From positions 9,344,203 to 9,408,202 of the forward strand of contig NC_064037.1 in assembly GCF_932526225.1 (NCBI RefSeq): DNA of 64,000 bases, in the 5' to 3' direction. The first letter of the stretch is position 1, and the number at the start of each line of letters is the position of its first letter. This stretch comes from Nematostella vectensis (taxonomy: Eukaryota; Cnidaria; Anthozoa; Actiniaria; Edwardsiidae). Below, in pieces: positions 63,013-64,000 of this stretch. Below the pieces are notes generated by a model that did not search any database, had not been told where the DNA came from, and saw only the letters and a list, made by a program, of their open reading frames with translations. Both the position numbers and the translations under genes were made by a program.

Positions 63013-64000
63013 ATATCTCTATGGTACTCGCACTGATTTCATCGCAGTGACGTCTTCCATAGCAAGGCTAAACACCACGGGGAACGTCATAACAACGCGT
63101 GTGCTTGTGGGTGCTCTTAAGTCTGATACATCCGCATATGAATACCCATCTCACGTGCAATAATCTTATCACACAGCTAAGGACTTCACAAGTAAAATAG
63201 ATCCCGCGAGGAAAAAACGTTCAAATAAACTTCATGCGTTATTGCATACACTATCAGGATTATTTTTTTTTAATTATTTGATAAATACGTAAACCTTCTG
63301 GCTCTTACGTGCAGATTTCAAGTTCATGAAATCTGTGAGAAGCCACTAAACTGCTGAGATCGAGCACGCACTTGCCTCTGATTGGTCGGTCATGCCAACC
63401 TGTTATATTGCGGTTCGGCTATGTTTTAAGTCCATCCATTGAATACTAACCTTGGTATAGCTCGCCGCACAATTACCTAAACTATCGCGACTACTTTCTT
63501 TAAAGTCAGGCCATTTTCAATAACAAAATTTCGAAGATGTCTTCCTTAAACCGAGTACTCTAAGGGAAATATATGATTTTTGTCTTGAATTTTGTTCCGG
63601 CTTGGGTCTATCCGCGCAGGTGGTTTTTATAATTAGAGTCATATTGGCTTATGAATTTTCCATGTAAGAAAACCTGCCTGCACTTCGTTAGCTACGATAG
63701 AGAAGCGATTTAACCACGACAGATCCTCTTCTTAATGAACACACCAGACGGGTAAAATGCATCATGTCCTACATAACTTTATGGACTGTTTTCTGGATTG
63801 ATCGCTGCGTCTCCAAATTGCTGTTGTTTATGCTCCAAAATGCAACCTGCACTATGCTCTGTGATCTTGTTTGGAACGTGGAAATCGCACTTTATTACTT
63901 CATCTCCAAGTTTGTAAAAGCGCTGTAAGTATAAACCGCATTTTTCATAAAGCAATCAGACTGTTTTATCTGCGATAGATAGCTAGTGCGTTAAAGTATC
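63013..64000. other. Downstream Phactr intron, nothing recognised
   Basis: Presumed intron of the Phactr gene after the exon 7 donor AG|GTATGG. I found no sequence for the expected next RPEL exon before the window ends. Confidence 0.4.

Overview
The window is invertebrate nuclear DNA. It is AT-rich, its genes are split by GT-AG introns, and it is full of transposon debris and minisatellites. The genes are ordinary metazoan families: EB1/MAPRE, Phactr with RPEL repeats, a Cdc1/MPPE1-like metallophosphoesterase and a LURAP1/FAM89-like adaptor. With the tRNA-derived SINE, a LINE and many foldback elements, a cnidarian or similar marine invertebrate is plausible, but the sequence does not settle the species.

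Layout. 1-2.6 kb (+): the last exons of a single-pass membrane protein, with a SINE in one intron. 4.0-9.3 kb (-): a two-exon gene encoding a LURAP1/FAM89-like protein; its intron holds a 2.2 kb foldback element around a GA microsatellite. 9.8-22 kb: no gene recognised, but nested palindromic elements, hairpin MITEs, a satellite-bearing TIR element and a TTAA-flanked element. 22.7-26.4 kb (-): a LINE with a 1007-codon open frame. 27.2-35.3 kb (-): a complete seven-exon EB1 gene with two large intronic minisatellites. 36.8-42.9 kb (-): a complete eight-exon metallophosphoesterase with a 51-nt exon carrying a GHLH motif. 44.3 kb to beyond 62.4 kb (+): a Phactr gene running out of the window, divergent from the metallophosphoesterase across a short shared promoter region.

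The most striking pattern is the relation between tandem repeats and splice junctions. In three neighbouring genes (Phactr, metallophosphoesterase, EB1) a minisatellite begins exactly at the real 5' splice site, and each unit repeats a donor-like sequence. The Phactr array is about 5.7 kb, roughly 220 units of 26 bp. Each unit reads ACAG|GTGGGT, so it offers an acceptor and a donor at the same point, like a recursive-splicing site. Other copies of junctions occur: three truncated copies of an exon start with two acceptors intact (1.1-1.5 kb), a truncated copy of metallophosphoesterase exon 4 with its acceptor (40.3 kb), and duplicated sequence leading into the RPEL1 exon acceptor. Whether this reflects a mechanism or chance is inference. 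The alignment of the arrays with exon ends is directly visible.
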